This document shows positions 37,043 to 46,505 of a DNA stretch of 64,000 nt, piece after piece. The notes beneath the pieces are model-generated. The model was given only the letters and a program-made list of their open reading frames with translations. It was not told the DNA's origin and did no database searches. Where the stretch lies: positions 186,001 through 250,000 of the forward strand of contig JBBRQI010000001.1 of NCBI GenBank assembly GCA_038226665.1. The letters are read 5' to 3'. The translations under genes were made by a program, and so were the position numbers. The stretch is from SZAS-103 sp038226665. Lineage in GTDB: Bacteria; Pseudomonadota; Gammaproteobacteria; Xanthomonadales; Xanthomonadaceae. Position 1 is the stretch's first letter. Each line of letters starts with the position of its first letter.

Positions 37043-37981
37043 ATGTCGCGCCGGCCCGGAGGGGCCAGCACTCCAGTGATTATCAAATCCGCGATCAACA
37101 ACGAAACCGTGCAGGCTGCGCCAGACGCCGGCGCCCCGCTCCCAATGGTCCATTCCGCCGCCGCGTCCGCAGCGCAGCGCGAGATGCCGCTCGCATTGGT
37201 GCGTGGCATGCCGATGCTGGAAATCCCGCAGGACCTGTACATCCCGCCGGATGCGCTCGAGATCATCCTCGAAGCGTTCGAAGGCCCGCTTGACCTGCTG
37301 CTATACTTGATCCGCCGGCAGAACCTCGAAATCCTCGACATTCCGGTCGCCGAAATCACTCGCCAGTACGTCGAGTACATCGGAGTGATGCAGGATCTGC
37401 GTTTCGAACTGGCCGCAGATTATCTGGTGATGGCCGCGATGCTCGCCGAGATCAAGTCGCGCATGCTGCTGCCGCGCCCGATCGAGGAGAATGACGACGA
37501 ATCCGATCCGCGTGCCGAACTCGTGCGGCGCCTGCAGGAATACGAGCGCTTCAAGAAAGCCGCCGAAGACATCGACACGCTGAACCGGCTGGATCGCGAC
37601 ACCGCCGTCGCCGGCGCGCACATGCCGGAATACGAAGTGACGCGCCTGCCGCCGCCGGTGGAACTGCGCGAAATGCTGCTGGCGCTGCGCGACGTGATGA
37701 AACGCGCAGAGTTGTTCGGCCGTCACGCAGTGCGTCGCGAAACGCTGTCAGTCCGCGAGCGCATGGGCGACGTGCTGGCGACGCTCGGCGACGGCAAGTT
37801 CCACGATTTCACCGCGCTGTTCTCGGTCGAGGAAGGCCGTCTGGGCGTGGTGGTGACCTTCCTCGCGATCCTCGAACTCGCGAAGGAACAACTGCTCGAT
37901 ATCGTGCAGGAGAAACCTTGCGAGGCAATCTACGTGAAGTCGCTCGCCCTCGCTGCGAACGACGACGACGCAAACGCATGA
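37043..37981 (+). CDS. scpA: Segregation and condensation protein ScpA
   Basis: The 312-residue protein has the ScpA kleisin core: EAFEGPLDLLLYLIRRQNLEILDIPVAEIT, the KSRMLLPRP helix and the C-terminal winged helix. Extra residues (about 1-60) before the core are poorly conserved. It bridges SMC heads in chromosome condensation. It runs with scpB and rluB as an operon; the scpB start is 18 bases away. Confidence 0.92.
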   Translation: MSRRPGGASTPVIIKSAINNETVQAAPDAGAPLPMVHSAAASAAQREMPLALVRGMPMLEIPQDLYIPPDALEIILEAFEGPLDLLLYLIRRQNLEILDIPVAEITRQYVEYIGVMQDLRFELAADYLVMAAMLAEIKSRMLLPRPIEENDDESDPRAELVRRLQEYERFKKAAEDIDTLNRLDRDTAVAGAHMPEYEVTRLPPPVELREMLLALRDVMKRAELFGRHAVRRETLSVRERMGDVLATLGDGKFHDFTALFSVEEGRLGVVVTFLAILELAKEQLLDIVQEKPCEAIYVKSLALAANDDDANA

Positions 37982-37999
37982 GAAACGGAACCTGATTGC

Positions 38000-38941
38000 A
38001 TGGAACCTGAGTCAATCGAATCTGCCGTGACGGGATCCTCCAATCCAATGGAAGCTGGCTCGATGGAAGCCCATCCGCTCGAACCTGCGCTGATCCGCCG
38101 CATCATCGAAGCCGCCCTGCTGGCGGCGCAACGCCCACTGAGTCAGGCGCAGCTTGCGGAACTGTTCCCCGAAGACGCGCCTGCACCGACAGATGCGATT
38201 GCACAAGCGCTCGAAGCTTTGCGCGCGCAAAGCTCCGAACGCGGCGTCGAACTCGTCGAAGTCGCGTCGGGTTTCCGCTACCAGGTGCGCGCCGACATGC
38301 AGCCGTGGGTCTCGCGGTTGTGGGTCGAGCGGCAAGTAAAATACACCCGCGCAACGCTGGAAACGCTCGCGTTGATCGCCTACCGCCAGCCGATCACGCG
38401 CGGCGAAATCGAACAGGTGCGCGGGGTCGCGATCAACAGCAACATGATCAAGACGCTCGAGGAACGCGAGTGGATTCGCGTCGTCGGCCATCGCGACGTG
38501 CCTGGCAAGCCCGCGTTGTTCGGCACGACGCGCATCTTCCTCGATTATTTCGGATTGAAGAGCCTCGACCAGTTGCCGCCGCTGGCCGAACTGCGCGAGA
38601 TCGCCGAGCTCGATCCAGAACTGCCGTTCGAAGCCGCGCCGACGATCGCGGCGATCATGCATGCCGACGACGATGCGAACGCGTCCATCAGCACCCTGTT
38701 GAGCCAAGTCGAACCGGGTGAAGCCGATTCGATCGAGGCCGATTCAATCGAAGCAACCCAGATGCGCGCGCACGTACACGATGTACTAGACGACGACGTG
38801 CACGACGACGCATTTGAAACGAGCCACGACGAAGCAACCTCCACCGTCGCAACGACGGCCGACCATTCCACCCCCAGCGACGCCCCTGACTTCGACGACA
38901 ACGAAGCGGGCAGCGAGGCGCAAGAGCAAACCCATGACTGA
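38000..38941 (+). CDS. scpB: Segregation and condensation protein ScpB
   Basis: The 313-residue protein has two winged-helix domains typical of ScpB (about 30-200), with YTRATLETLALIAYRQPITRGEIEQVRGV and EWIRVVGHRDVPGKPALFGTT. The last 100 residues are acidic and low in complexity, with repeated short IEADSIEA-like units. That tail is longer than usual. ScpB binds ScpA in the SMC complex. Its stop overlaps the rluB start by eight bases. Confidence 0.9.
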   Translation: MEPESIESAVTGSSNPMEAGSMEAHPLEPALIRRIIEAALLAAQRPLSQAQLAELFPEDAPAPTDAIAQALEALRAQSSERGVELVEVASGFRYQVRADMQPWVSRLWVERQVKYTRATLETLALIAYRQPITRGEIEQVRGVAINSNMIKTLEEREWIRVVGHRDVPGKPALFGTTRIFLDYFGLKSLDQLPPLAELREIAELDPELPFEAAPTIAAIMHADDDANASISTLLSQVEPGEADSIEADSIEATQMRAHVHDVLDDDVHDDAFETSHDEATSTVATTADHSTPSDAPDFDDNEAGSEAQEQTHD

Positions 38942-40769
38942 CAAGAATGATCACTCCGCGCCCGACAAGAAGCGCCTTTCCCTCAACCGCGGCGCCGAGG
39001 ACAGCGCGCCGAAACTCGAAGAGCGCCTGCACAAGGTACTCGCGCAGGCAGGCCTCGGCTCGCGCCGAGCGCTGGAAGAGCGCATCGCCCAGGGCCTGAT
39101 CAAGGTCAATGGCGAAGTCGCCACGATCGGCCAGTCGATTCACAGTGGCGACCGCGTCGATCTCGACGCCAAGACCTTTGTCGCGAGCGCGCTCAACGAG
39201 CCGGCGCGCGTGCTGATCTACAACAAGCCCGAAGGCGAAGTCACTACCCGCGAAGACCCCGAAGGCCGCCCAACCATCTTCGAAGCGCTGCCACGACTGA
39301 AAGGCGCGCGCTGGATCGCAGTCGGCCGCCTCGACATCAACACCACCGGATTGCTGGTGCTCACCACCGACGGCGAACTCGCGAACACGCTGATGCATCC
39401 GTCGCGCGAAGTCGAACGCGAATACGTCTGCCGCATCCACGGCGAGGTGCCGGAGAACATCGTCGACCGGCTCAAGCGCGGCGTCGCGCTCGACGACGGC
39501 CCGGCGAAATTCGACGAGATCGAACGCATCAACAGTTCCGACTCGCATTCCTGGTTCCGCGTCATCGTCACCGAAGGCCGCAACCGCGAAGTGCGCCGGT
39601 TGTGGGAGTCGCAGGAATTCCAGGTCAGCCGGCTGAAGCGCATCCGCTACGGCACGCTGACGTTGCCGCGTTTGTTGAAGCGCGGACAGTCGCAGGAATT
39701 GCCGGTCGACGAAGTCGAAGCGCTGCAACGCGAGCTCGGCCTTGAAGGCGGCGCGCAGGTATTGACGCTGCAACCGGTGATCGGCCAGCGCAAAGCGCGT
39801 TCCGAAATCCAGATCGCGAAAGAAGACCGCCAGGGCAAGGCTTACGTCAACGGCTCGATGGCCGATGAAGGCCGCGAACTGCGTCGCTTCGATCATGTGC
39901 GCGAAGATCGTCCGCGTGGACGTGGCGGTCCGGGCGGTCGTCCGTCCGGTCCGGGTCGCGGTTATCAGGGCGCTCCGCGCAGTGGCGCGCCGCGAGGCGC
40001 AAGCCCGCGAGGCAACGAAGGCGGCGCTCCGCGTGGCCCGCACGGCAGCGGTCGCGACGATCAGCCACCTGCGTCGTACAGCCATGATCGGCCAGCGCGC
40101 GGTCCCGGCGGTGGTTATCGCGGTCGTCCAAGCGGCCCCGACTCTGGGCAGCCGCGTCCGTATTCGCCACGTCCCAGTCATGCGCATCCGAGCAACGCAG
40201 GCGCGCCGCGTCATGCAGGTCCAGGCAAGCCGCATGGGCAAGGCCGTCCGCCGCGCCAGGGCGGCGCTCCTGCCCACGCTGGCAACTCGACCGAATTCCG
40301 CAGTTGGTATGTGCCCGAGGGCGTCGACACCGGCCCGCGTCAGGCGCGACCGAGCGGCAATCCCAATGCGCCGCGTCCGCAGCAGGGCCGCCCCGGCCCA
40401 GGGGGCCAGCGCAACCCGGATGGATTCCGTGCACAAGGCGCGCCGCGCGGCCCCGGACAGCATGCCGGCCCGCACGAACAACGTCCGTTCACTCCGCGCC
40501 CGCAAGGCGAGCGCCTACGTGGCGAGCGTCCGCAAGTCGATGGTCAACGCAATGGCCCACCACGCGGCCCGAACGCCGGCCCAGGTCGTAATGGCCCGCA
40601 AGGTCCGCGACCCGGTGGCAATCGTCCAGCCGGCAATCATCCAGGTGGGCAACATCGCAGCCCCGGGGGTGCACCGCAGAACGCCCGCCCACATGGCCAG
40701 CGTACGGATCGATCCAGCAACGTTCCGCGCGGCCCTCGTTATGAAGGACTGCCGCGTGACGAGGATTGA
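38934..40769 (+). CDS. rluB: 23S rRNA pseudouridine synthase RluB with a very long Gly/Arg/Pro-rich tail
   Basis: The first 290 residues are RluB-like: an S4 domain (LEERLHKVLAQAGLGSRR), the nucleophilic aspartate in AVGRLDINTTGLL, and EGRNREVRRLWESQ. It modifies U2605 of 23S rRNA by family. From about 320 to 611 the chain is a low-complexity tail rich in G, R, P, H and Q, with repeated RGG/GRP/APR units (GRGGPGGRPSGPGRGYQG is one). Such tails bind RNA in other proteins. The tail is in frame with no stop or shift. Confidence 0.87.
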   Translation: MTDKNDHSAPDKKRLSLNRGAEDSAPKLEERLHKVLAQAGLGSRRALEERIAQGLIKVNGEVATIGQSIHSGDRVDLDAKTFVASALNEPARVLIYNKPEGEVTTREDPEGRPTIFEALPRLKGARWIAVGRLDINTTGLLVLTTDGELANTLMHPSREVEREYVCRIHGEVPENIVDRLKRGVALDDGPAKFDEIERINSSDSHSWFRVIVTEGRNREVRRLWESQEFQVSRLKRIRYGTLTLPRLLKRGQSQELPVDEVEALQRELGLEGGAQVLTLQPVIGQRKARSEIQIAKEDRQGKAYVNGSMADEGRELRRFDHVREDRPRGRGGPGGRPSGPGRGYQGAPRSGAPRGASPRGNEGGAPRGPHGSGRDDQPPASYSHDRPARGPGGGYRGRPSGPDSGQPRPYSPRPSHAHPSNAGAPRHAGPGKPHGQGRPPRQGGAPAHAGNSTEFRSWYVPEGVDTGPRQARPSGNPNAPRPQQGRPGPGGQRNPDGFRAQGAPRGPGQHAGPHEQRPFTPRPQGERLRGERPQVDGQRNGPPRGPNAGPGRNGPQGPRPGGNRPAGNHPGGQHRSPGGAPQNARPHGQRTDRSSNVPRGPRYEGLPRDED

Positions 40770-41006
40770 TTCCGGGTGATCGCAATGGACGTCCATCCAT
40801 GGAAAAAAGCCGCCCTCGATTTCGACCGCTTCCGTCGATGCGGCCTCATCGGACATTGAAATGAATTGAATTGAATTGCGAAGCTTGTTGTTATCGATAT
40901 GTCCAGTCATGCGCGACATGTGCCTAGCGTTGTGATAACCAACCTGCCGTGAATGCCGTACTGCATATCAGGCGGACATACAGCCAAGTGCATTTAGACT
41001 CGACGC

Positions 41007-43016
41007 ATGCCGAGTGAAGAAACCGAATTGTCCATCGCGCCGCATATCGAGCCTGCGTCAATCGGTGCCGACTCAGAAGTCGCCGATTCGATTCCATCCA
41101 CCACCCAGCCCGCGCCTCGACGCCTGGGCTGGCTGTTGCTGGCGCTAGTGCTGGCCGTGATCGGATGGGCGATCCTGTGTTTCGACTGGAACCTGTTCAA
41201 GGGCTACGTCGAACGCCGCGTCAGTGCATCGACGGGGCGCGAGTTCCACATCGACGGAAACCTCGGCGTGCATCTGTCGATGCATCCATTGATCACGATG
41301 GACGGACTGCGGCTCGGGAATATCGCGGGCGCGAAACTACCCATGATGGCTTCGGCGCAACGATTGGAGTTCCGTGTCGCGTTGTGGCCCTTGCTCCGCG
41401 GCGAGACGATCCTTCCGGAAGTACATCTCGTGAAACCGATCGTGCTCCTGGAACAGGATGCAGCCGGCAGGAACAACTGGACGTTCCCGAGTTCCGGATC
41501 GAATCCGATCATCAAGCAATTCACGATCGATCATGGCGAACTAACCTATCGCGAAGACGCGACCCATACGAGCCTGGTCGTCGATGTCAACAGCGATGCA
41601 CCCGATGCGACGTCGCGACTCGCGCCGTTGTCGTTCGATGGCAAAGGCATATACAGGAACAACTCGTTCACGCTGCAGGGCCGTGCGGACTCACCGCTCG
41701 ACCTCAGCAACACCGCAACGCCATACCGCATCGACATCGGCGCAGTCGCCGGCGCGACGCGCGCGCATGCGAGCGGTGCGTTGCGCAATCCGTTGCAGGT
41801 CACGGGTTACGATCTCGACTTCACGCTGGCGGGCCCTGACCTGTCGCTGTTGTATCGCTTGATCGGTGTCGCCGCGCCGGAAACGCCGCCATATCGGTTG
41901 CACGGTCGGCTTGGGCATGTTGACCATGTATGGAGCTTCAATCGCTTCACCGGCGTGGTCGGCAACAGCGATCTCGCGGGCGATCTTGCAGTCGACAACA
42001 ATGGCAGCAAGAAATTCATGAAAGCCGTATTGGCATCGCGACGACTCGATGTCCACGATCTCGCGGGTTTCGTCGGCGCGCCGGCGCATGCGAACCCTGC
42101 AAAAGCGTCGACGGTGAAACAGCAAGTCGAGGCCGAGAGAGCCGGTGCCACCGATCGCCTGCTGCCACAGCAGCCTTACGACATCGAACGTATCCGCGGC
42201 ATGGACGCCGACGTGTCATTGCGCGCCCAGCAAGTGATCGGAACCAGGGTGCCGCTCGACGCGTTTCTCGCGCACATGCTCATCAAGGATGGCGTTGTCA
42301 CGCTCGATCCGTTCAATTTCGGCGCAGCCCATGGACAAGTCACATCGCAGATCCGCCTCGATGCATCCCGCCCAGTCATTGCTTCATCGGCCAGGATCAA
42401 GCTGCGCAAGATCGATCTCGGCAAACTGATTCCCGAAGTACCCGCGATCCGTAAAAGCGCGGGCACCATCGGCGCCGACCTTGATTTGAAGGGCAGCGGC
42501 AATTCGATCGCGAAGATGCTCGCTACATCGAACGGACGCGCCAGTTTCGGCATGGGCGGCGGCAAGATCAGCGACCTGACAATGGCATATGCAGGCTTGA
42601 ACATCGCGCGCATCCTCAAGCTCAAGATCGCCGGGGATCACGACATCGCCATCCATTGCGTCGTCGGCGATTTCGCCGCGCGCGAAGGCATCCTGAATAC
42701 CAATGCGCTGGTATTCGACAGCGAAGACACGGTGATTCGCGGAACCGGCGATATCGACTTGCGCAACGAACAATTCGACTTGCTGCTGAAAGTGAAACAG
42801 AAACGCCTGAGCCTGCTCAGCCTGCGTTCGCCGCTGCGCGTGAGCGGGACATTCAAGCACGCCTCGATACGCCCGGACTACAAGGCTCTTGGGTTGCGCG
42901 GCGTGGCAGTTGCGGTGCTCGCCGCGATCGCGCCGCCTGCGGCGGAATTGGCATTGATCGACCCTGGGGGCGGCAAGGACAGCGACTGTTTGAAGTCGGA
43001 TGCGATCGCGAAATAG
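41007..43016 (+). CDS. AsmA-family outer-membrane biogenesis protein
   Basis: The 669-residue protein has an N-terminal cytoplasmic tail rich in acidic residues, one membrane helix (about 38-58), and a long periplasmic beta-rich region of the AsmA family. It has the N-terminal VERRVSASTGREFHIDGNLG motif and the C-terminal FDLLLKVKQKRLSLLSLRSP. Family members form long grooves that may carry lipid across the periplasm. It is most like the YhjG/AsmA-like subgroup. Confidence 0.82.
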   Translation: MPSEETELSIAPHIEPASIGADSEVADSIPSTTQPAPRRLGWLLLALVLAVIGWAILCFDWNLFKGYVERRVSASTGREFHIDGNLGVHLSMHPLITMDGLRLGNIAGAKLPMMASAQRLEFRVALWPLLRGETILPEVHLVKPIVLLEQDAAGRNNWTFPSSGSNPIIKQFTIDHGELTYREDATHTSLVVDVNSDAPDATSRLAPLSFDGKGIYRNNSFTLQGRADSPLDLSNTATPYRIDIGAVAGATRAHASGALRNPLQVTGYDLDFTLAGPDLSLLYRLIGVAAPETPPYRLHGRLGHVDHVWSFNRFTGVVGNSDLAGDLAVDNNGSKKFMKAVLASRRLDVHDLAGFVGAPAHANPAKASTVKQQVEAERAGATDRLLPQQPYDIERIRGMDADVSLRAQQVIGTRVPLDAFLAHMLIKDGVVTLDPFNFGAAHGQVTSQIRLDASRPVIASSARIKLRKIDLGKLIPEVPAIRKSAGTIGADLDLKGSGNSIAKMLATSNGRASFGMGGGKISDLTMAYAGLNIARILKLKIAGDHDIAIHCVVGDFAAREGILNTNALVFDSEDTVIRGTGDIDLRNEQFDLLLKVKQKRLSLLSLRSPLRVSGTFKHASIRPDYKALGLRGVAVAVLAAIAPPAAELALIDPGGGKDSDCLKSDAIAK

Positions 43017-43021
43017 ATGCA

Positions 43022-43822
43022 TCAATCGGCGAGTGCGAACGCATCCCCATCCAGCATCGCCGGAAAACGTGCGCGATGCGCCGCGAGTTCGGATGCGAGC
43101 AGCGTTGTCGTCGAAACCACTTCATCGTCTCCGCATTCGCTGGCCGGATGGCCGAGGAAGTCAATGACGGCGCTGTCGCCGGCATAGTCGAGGCCGTTGC
43201 CGTCGGCACCTACGCGATTGACGGCAGCGACATAGCACAGGTTTTCGATCGCGCGCGCGCGCAACAGGGTGCGCCACGCGTAGGCGCGCGCTGCTGGCCA
43301 GTTGGCGACGAAGACCAGCAGGTCGTAGTCCAGCGCGTTCTCGCGTTCGACGTTGTAGCGGTTGCGCGCGAACACCGGGAAGCGCAGGTCGTAGCAGACC
43401 AGCGGACAGATTCGCCACCCTCGCCATGAGATCGTGCGGCGCTCGCGGCCGGCGGCGTAGCGCTCATGTTCACCTGCGTAACGGAACAGATGGCGCTTGT
43501 CGTAGTGGACGATAACACCGTCGGGCGTTGCGAACAGCAGACGGTTGTAAACACCATCCGCCGTACGCAACTGTACGCTGCCGGTGATCGCTGCATCGAG
43601 TTTTTTCGAATGCTCGAGCATCCACGTAATGGTCGGTCCGTTCATCGTCTCAGCGTTATGAATCGCCTCGTTCGAGAAGCCGCTGGTGAAGGTTTCCGGC
43701 AGTACGATGAGATCGGTGCGCCTATGCAGCGGCGCGATCAGTTCGCCGTAGTAGTCGCGATTGCCGGCTGGATCGAGCCAGCGGGTGGTGCCTTGCACCA
43801 ATGAGACGCGGAGGTCCTTCAT
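43022..43822 (-). CDS. yafV: Omega-amidase of the nitrilase family (YafV-like)
   Basis: The 266-residue protein has the nitrilase triad placed at Glu43 (LPETFTSGF), Lys109 (YDKRHLF) and Cys143 (LVCYDLRFP). Together with the transaminase gene it overlaps, it matches the omega-amidase that hydrolyses 2-oxo-glutaramate and similar amides formed by glutamine transamination. The pair closes a methionine salvage or glutamine-linked transamination route. It is cytoplasmic. Confidence 0.88.
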   Translation of the reverse strand: MKDLRVSLVQGTTRWLDPAGNRDYYGELIAPLHRRTDLIVLPETFTSGFSNEAIHNAETMNGPTITWMLEHSKKLDAAITGSVQLRTADGVYNRLLFATPDGVIVHYDKRHLFRYAGEHERYAAGRERRTISWRGWRICPLVCYDLRFPVFARNRYNVERENALDYDLLVFVANWPAARAYAWRTLLRARAIENLCYVAAVNRVGADGNGLDYAGDSAVIDFLGHPASECGDDEVVSTTTLLASELAAHRARFPAMLDGDAFALAD

Positions 43823-44970
43823 ATTCTCTCCAGCCGTTCAGTCGCCGCTTGCAGCGTTGCATCGCTCTTGGCAAAGCACAACCGTATCAATCGTTGCCCG
43901 GCGGGCGGCTTCTCGTAAAACGGTGACAACGGAATGCCGGTGACGCCGTGCTCGATCGTCAGCCAGCGCACGAATTCCGCGTCGGGCAGATCGCTGATCG
44001 CGGAATAATCGGCGAGCTGGAAATAACCGCCCGGCACCGGCAAAGGCTTCAGTTTCGTGCGCGACAACAGCTCGCGAAAACGGTCGCGCTTCGGTTCGTA
44101 AAACGCACCGAGTTCTTCGTGGTGTTCGGGATGGTTCACCAGCATCTCGATCAGCGCCCATTGCGCCGGCGCAAAGGTGCAGAAGGTGTTGTACTGATGC
44201 ACTTTGCGGAACTCGGCGCTCAGCGCAGGCGGCGCGACGCAGTAGCCGATCTTCCAGCCGGTGCAATGGTAGGTCTTTCCGAAACTCGAAATCACGAAGC
44301 TGCGCTCCGCGAGTTCCGGATAGCGCAACACCGATTCATGACGCGCGCCGTCGTAGACGATGTGTTCGTACACCTCGTCGGACAACAACAGGATGTTGGT
44401 TCCGCGCAGGAAGTCGCCCAGCTTCGCCATGTCGGCGGCCGACAGCATCGCACCGGACGGGTTATGCGGCGAGTTGATCATCAGCATCCGCGTGCGCGGC
44501 GTGATCGCATCGCGCACTTTTTGCCAATCCACCGAGAAGTCGCTCGCATCAAGCGGTACATGCACCGCGCGCGCTCCAGCGAGGTCGATGGCCGGCTCGT
44601 AGCAGTCGTAGCACGGGTCGAGGACGATGACTTCTTCGCCGGGACGCAGGACCGCGAGGACGGCGTCGAAGATCGCCTCGCTACCGCCGCTGGTGACGGT
44701 GATCTCGGCGTCGGCGTCGACATCGCGCCCATAGACTTTTTTCGTCTTCGCCGCGATCGCCTGGCGCAATGCCGGCAAGCCGGTCATCGGCGCGTACTGG
44801 TTCTTGCCTTCGCGCGCCGCGCGCGCCAACGCCTCGACCAGTGGTGCCGGCGTGTCGAAATCGGGAAACCCCTGGCCGAGGTTCACCGCCTTGTGTTCGA
44901 CCGCGAGTTGCGACATCACGGTGAAGATCGTGGTGCCGACTTTCGGCAGTTTGGTCTGGATGTTGTTCAA
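43819..44970 (-). CDS. ybdL: Methionine/glutamine aminotransferase, YbdL-like (class I PLP)
   Basis: The 383-residue fold type I aminotransferase has the PLP lysine in SSFGKTYHCTGWKIGY, the conserved Arg in RLIRLCFAK and the NSPHNPSG segment. It matches YbdL-type methionine (or kynurenine/glutamine K-type) transaminases. Its stop overlaps the start of yafV (ATGA). The two genes likely act as one unit: the transaminase uses glutamine as amino donor and the omega-amidase removes the 2-oxo amide. Confidence 0.87.
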   Translation of the reverse strand: MNNIQTKLPKVGTTIFTVMSQLAVEHKAVNLGQGFPDFDTPAPLVEALARAAREGKNQYAPMTGLPALRQAIAAKTKKVYGRDVDADAEITVTSGGSEAIFDAVLAVLRPGEEVIVLDPCYDCYEPAIDLAGARAVHVPLDASDFSVDWQKVRDAITPRTRMLMINSPHNPSGAMLSAADMAKLGDFLRGTNILLLSDEVYEHIVYDGARHESVLRYPELAERSFVISSFGKTYHCTGWKIGYCVAPPALSAEFRKVHQYNTFCTFAPAQWALIEMLVNHPEHHEELGAFYEPKRDRFRELLSRTKLKPLPVPGGYFQLADYSAISDLPDAEFVRWLTIEHGVTGIPLSPFYEKPPAGQRLIRLCFAKSDATLQAATERLERI

Positions 44971-45149
44971 TGTCTGATCGCTCCGTGCAAGCCATGAATC
45001 GTCTGCGAGAACCAGCAGTTTACGGTGGCGATGGCGCCTGCGTCAGCAGGCGATGCCGCCGCGATTAGACCCCACCGCCACAAGCCGGTAAAATTGCCGT
45101 TCTGCGCCTAGATCTAACCCCATTGAACGAATTCGACACCACAGCGCCA

Positions 45150-45812
45150 ATGTTCGCGGTCGCGCGACTGCGCTTCGACCGCAACGACGAGCCTGTGTTC
45201 GGGCCGCTGGATTTCGTCGTGCATACGGGCGAGGCGTTACTGGTGACGGGGGGCAACGGCGTCGGCAAGACCACTCTCTTGCGCGTACTGTCTGGATTGT
45301 TGCGCGCAGGCGATGGCGAACTGCATTGGCATGGCGAGGCATGCGCGCGCTTGCCCGCGGAAGGCATCGCGCTGATCGGTCATCTGCCTGGACACAAGGC
45401 GGATCTCGGCACACTCGACAACCTGCGCTTCGCGGCCGGATTGCATGGCTGCCGACGTGGCGCATCGCCAACCAGCGCGCTTGCGAGCGTCGGGCTGGCG
45501 GGTTACGAGGATATTCCCGCAGGGCGATTGTCGGCTGGCCAACGCAAGCGCCTGTCGCTCGCGCGACTGCTGCTGTCGCCAGCGCGCTTGTGGCTGCTCG
45601 ACGAGCCTTACGCGAACCTCGATCGCGACGGCATCACCTTGGTCGATCGATTGCTCAACAAGCATTTGAGCGAAAGCGGCGCTGCGTTGATCACCACCCA
45701 CGGTGCATATGCGGCGCCGCCTGTGCGTACACGCACGCTGTTGCTCGAAACACAGGCACGCGACACGCAAGACGTCGATGTGGAAAACATCAACATGAAG
45801 TCTGGCGCATGA
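45150..45812 (+). CDS. ccmA: Cytochrome c biogenesis ATP-binding export protein CcmA
   Basis: The 220-residue ABC ATPase has GGNGVGKTTLLRVLSG (Walker A), LSAGQRKRLSLARLLL (signature) and LWLLDEPYANLD (Walker B). With CcmB and CcmC it forms the CcmABCD complex that drives release of haem-loaded CcmE. The ATG at 45150 fits usual CcmA N-termini; a TTG nine codons upstream (45123) is an alternative, and neither has a clear ribosome site. First gene of ccmABCDEFGHI. Confidence 0.9.
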   Translation: MFAVARLRFDRNDEPVFGPLDFVVHTGEALLVTGGNGVGKTTLLRVLSGLLRAGDGELHWHGEACARLPAEGIALIGHLPGHKADLGTLDNLRFAAGLHGCRRGASPTSALASVGLAGYEDIPAGRLSAGQRKRLSLARLLLSPARLWLLDEPYANLDRDGITLVDRLLNKHLSESGAALITTHGAYAAPPVRTRTLLLETQARDTQDVDVENINMKSGA

Positions 45813-46492
45813 GCGCGCCGACCCTTCCTCGCGCCGCTGCTGCGATGCTCGCGCGCGATTTGCGGCTTGCATGGCAACGACGTGGCGATACCCTGCAACC
45901 GCTGTTGTTCGCGGTGCTGGTGGTCGCGATGTTCCCGCTCGCGCTCGGCAGCGAACGCGCACGACTCGCGATGCTCGCGCCGGGCGCGATCTGGGTAGCG
46001 GCTCTGCTCGCATCGCTGCAAGGTCTCGACGCCTTGTTTCGCAGCGATGCCGAAGACGGCAGCCTTGAACAGCAGTTGCTCGCGCCAGTTCCCCTTTCTC
46101 TGCTCTTGGCATGCCGGATGTTTGCGCACTGGCTGACCGGATCGCTGCCGCTGATCCTTGTCGCGCCGCTACTCGCGCAATTGTTGTTCCTGCCCGATCA
46201 GCTGCTCGCACCGCTCCTGCTGTCGCTAATGGTGGGTACGCCCCTGCTGGTGTTGCTGGGTTCGACGGTCGCTGCGCTGACAGTCGGAATGCGGCGCTCT
46301 GGTATGCTGTTGCCGCTGCTCGCACTGCCGTTGTACGTGCCGGTTCTGGTGTTCGGTGCAGGTAGCGTGATGGCCGCAGCGCAAGGCCAGGACTGGCTTG
46401 GCGCGGTGCTGTTGCTGGGAGCCGGCCTCGCGTTGGCACTCGTGCTGGCTCCACTTGCCGCCTCTGCGGCAATCCGTATCGCATTGCCATGA
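45809..46492 (+). CDS. ccmB: Haem exporter protein CcmB
   Basis: The 227-residue protein has six hydrophobic helices and the typical CcmB opening (ARDLRLAWQRRGDTLQPLLFAVLVV). It starts over the ccmA stop codon (ATGA), so CcmA and CcmB are made in step. It is the membrane subunit that pairs with the CcmA ATPase in the inner membrane. Confidence 0.9.
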   Translation: MSAPTLPRAAAAMLARDLRLAWQRRGDTLQPLLFAVLVVAMFPLALGSERARLAMLAPGAIWVAALLASLQGLDALFRSDAEDGSLEQQLLAPVPLSLLLACRMFAHWLTGSLPLILVAPLLAQLLFLPDQLLAPLLLSLMVGTPLLVLLGSTVAALTVGMRRSGMLLPLLALPLYVPVLVFGAGSVMAAAQGQDWLGAVLLLGAGLALALVLAPLAASAAIRIALP

Positions 46493-46505
46493 ATCCGCAG
46501 CCGCA

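Noticed and set aside
39900..40769. RluB tail as a frameshift or misassembly
   Set aside because: The frame continues without stops, with consistent low-complexity composition and normal codon use.
40863..40877. GAATT tandem triplet in the gap after rluB
   Set aside because: A short simple repeat with no neighbouring feature to give it a role.
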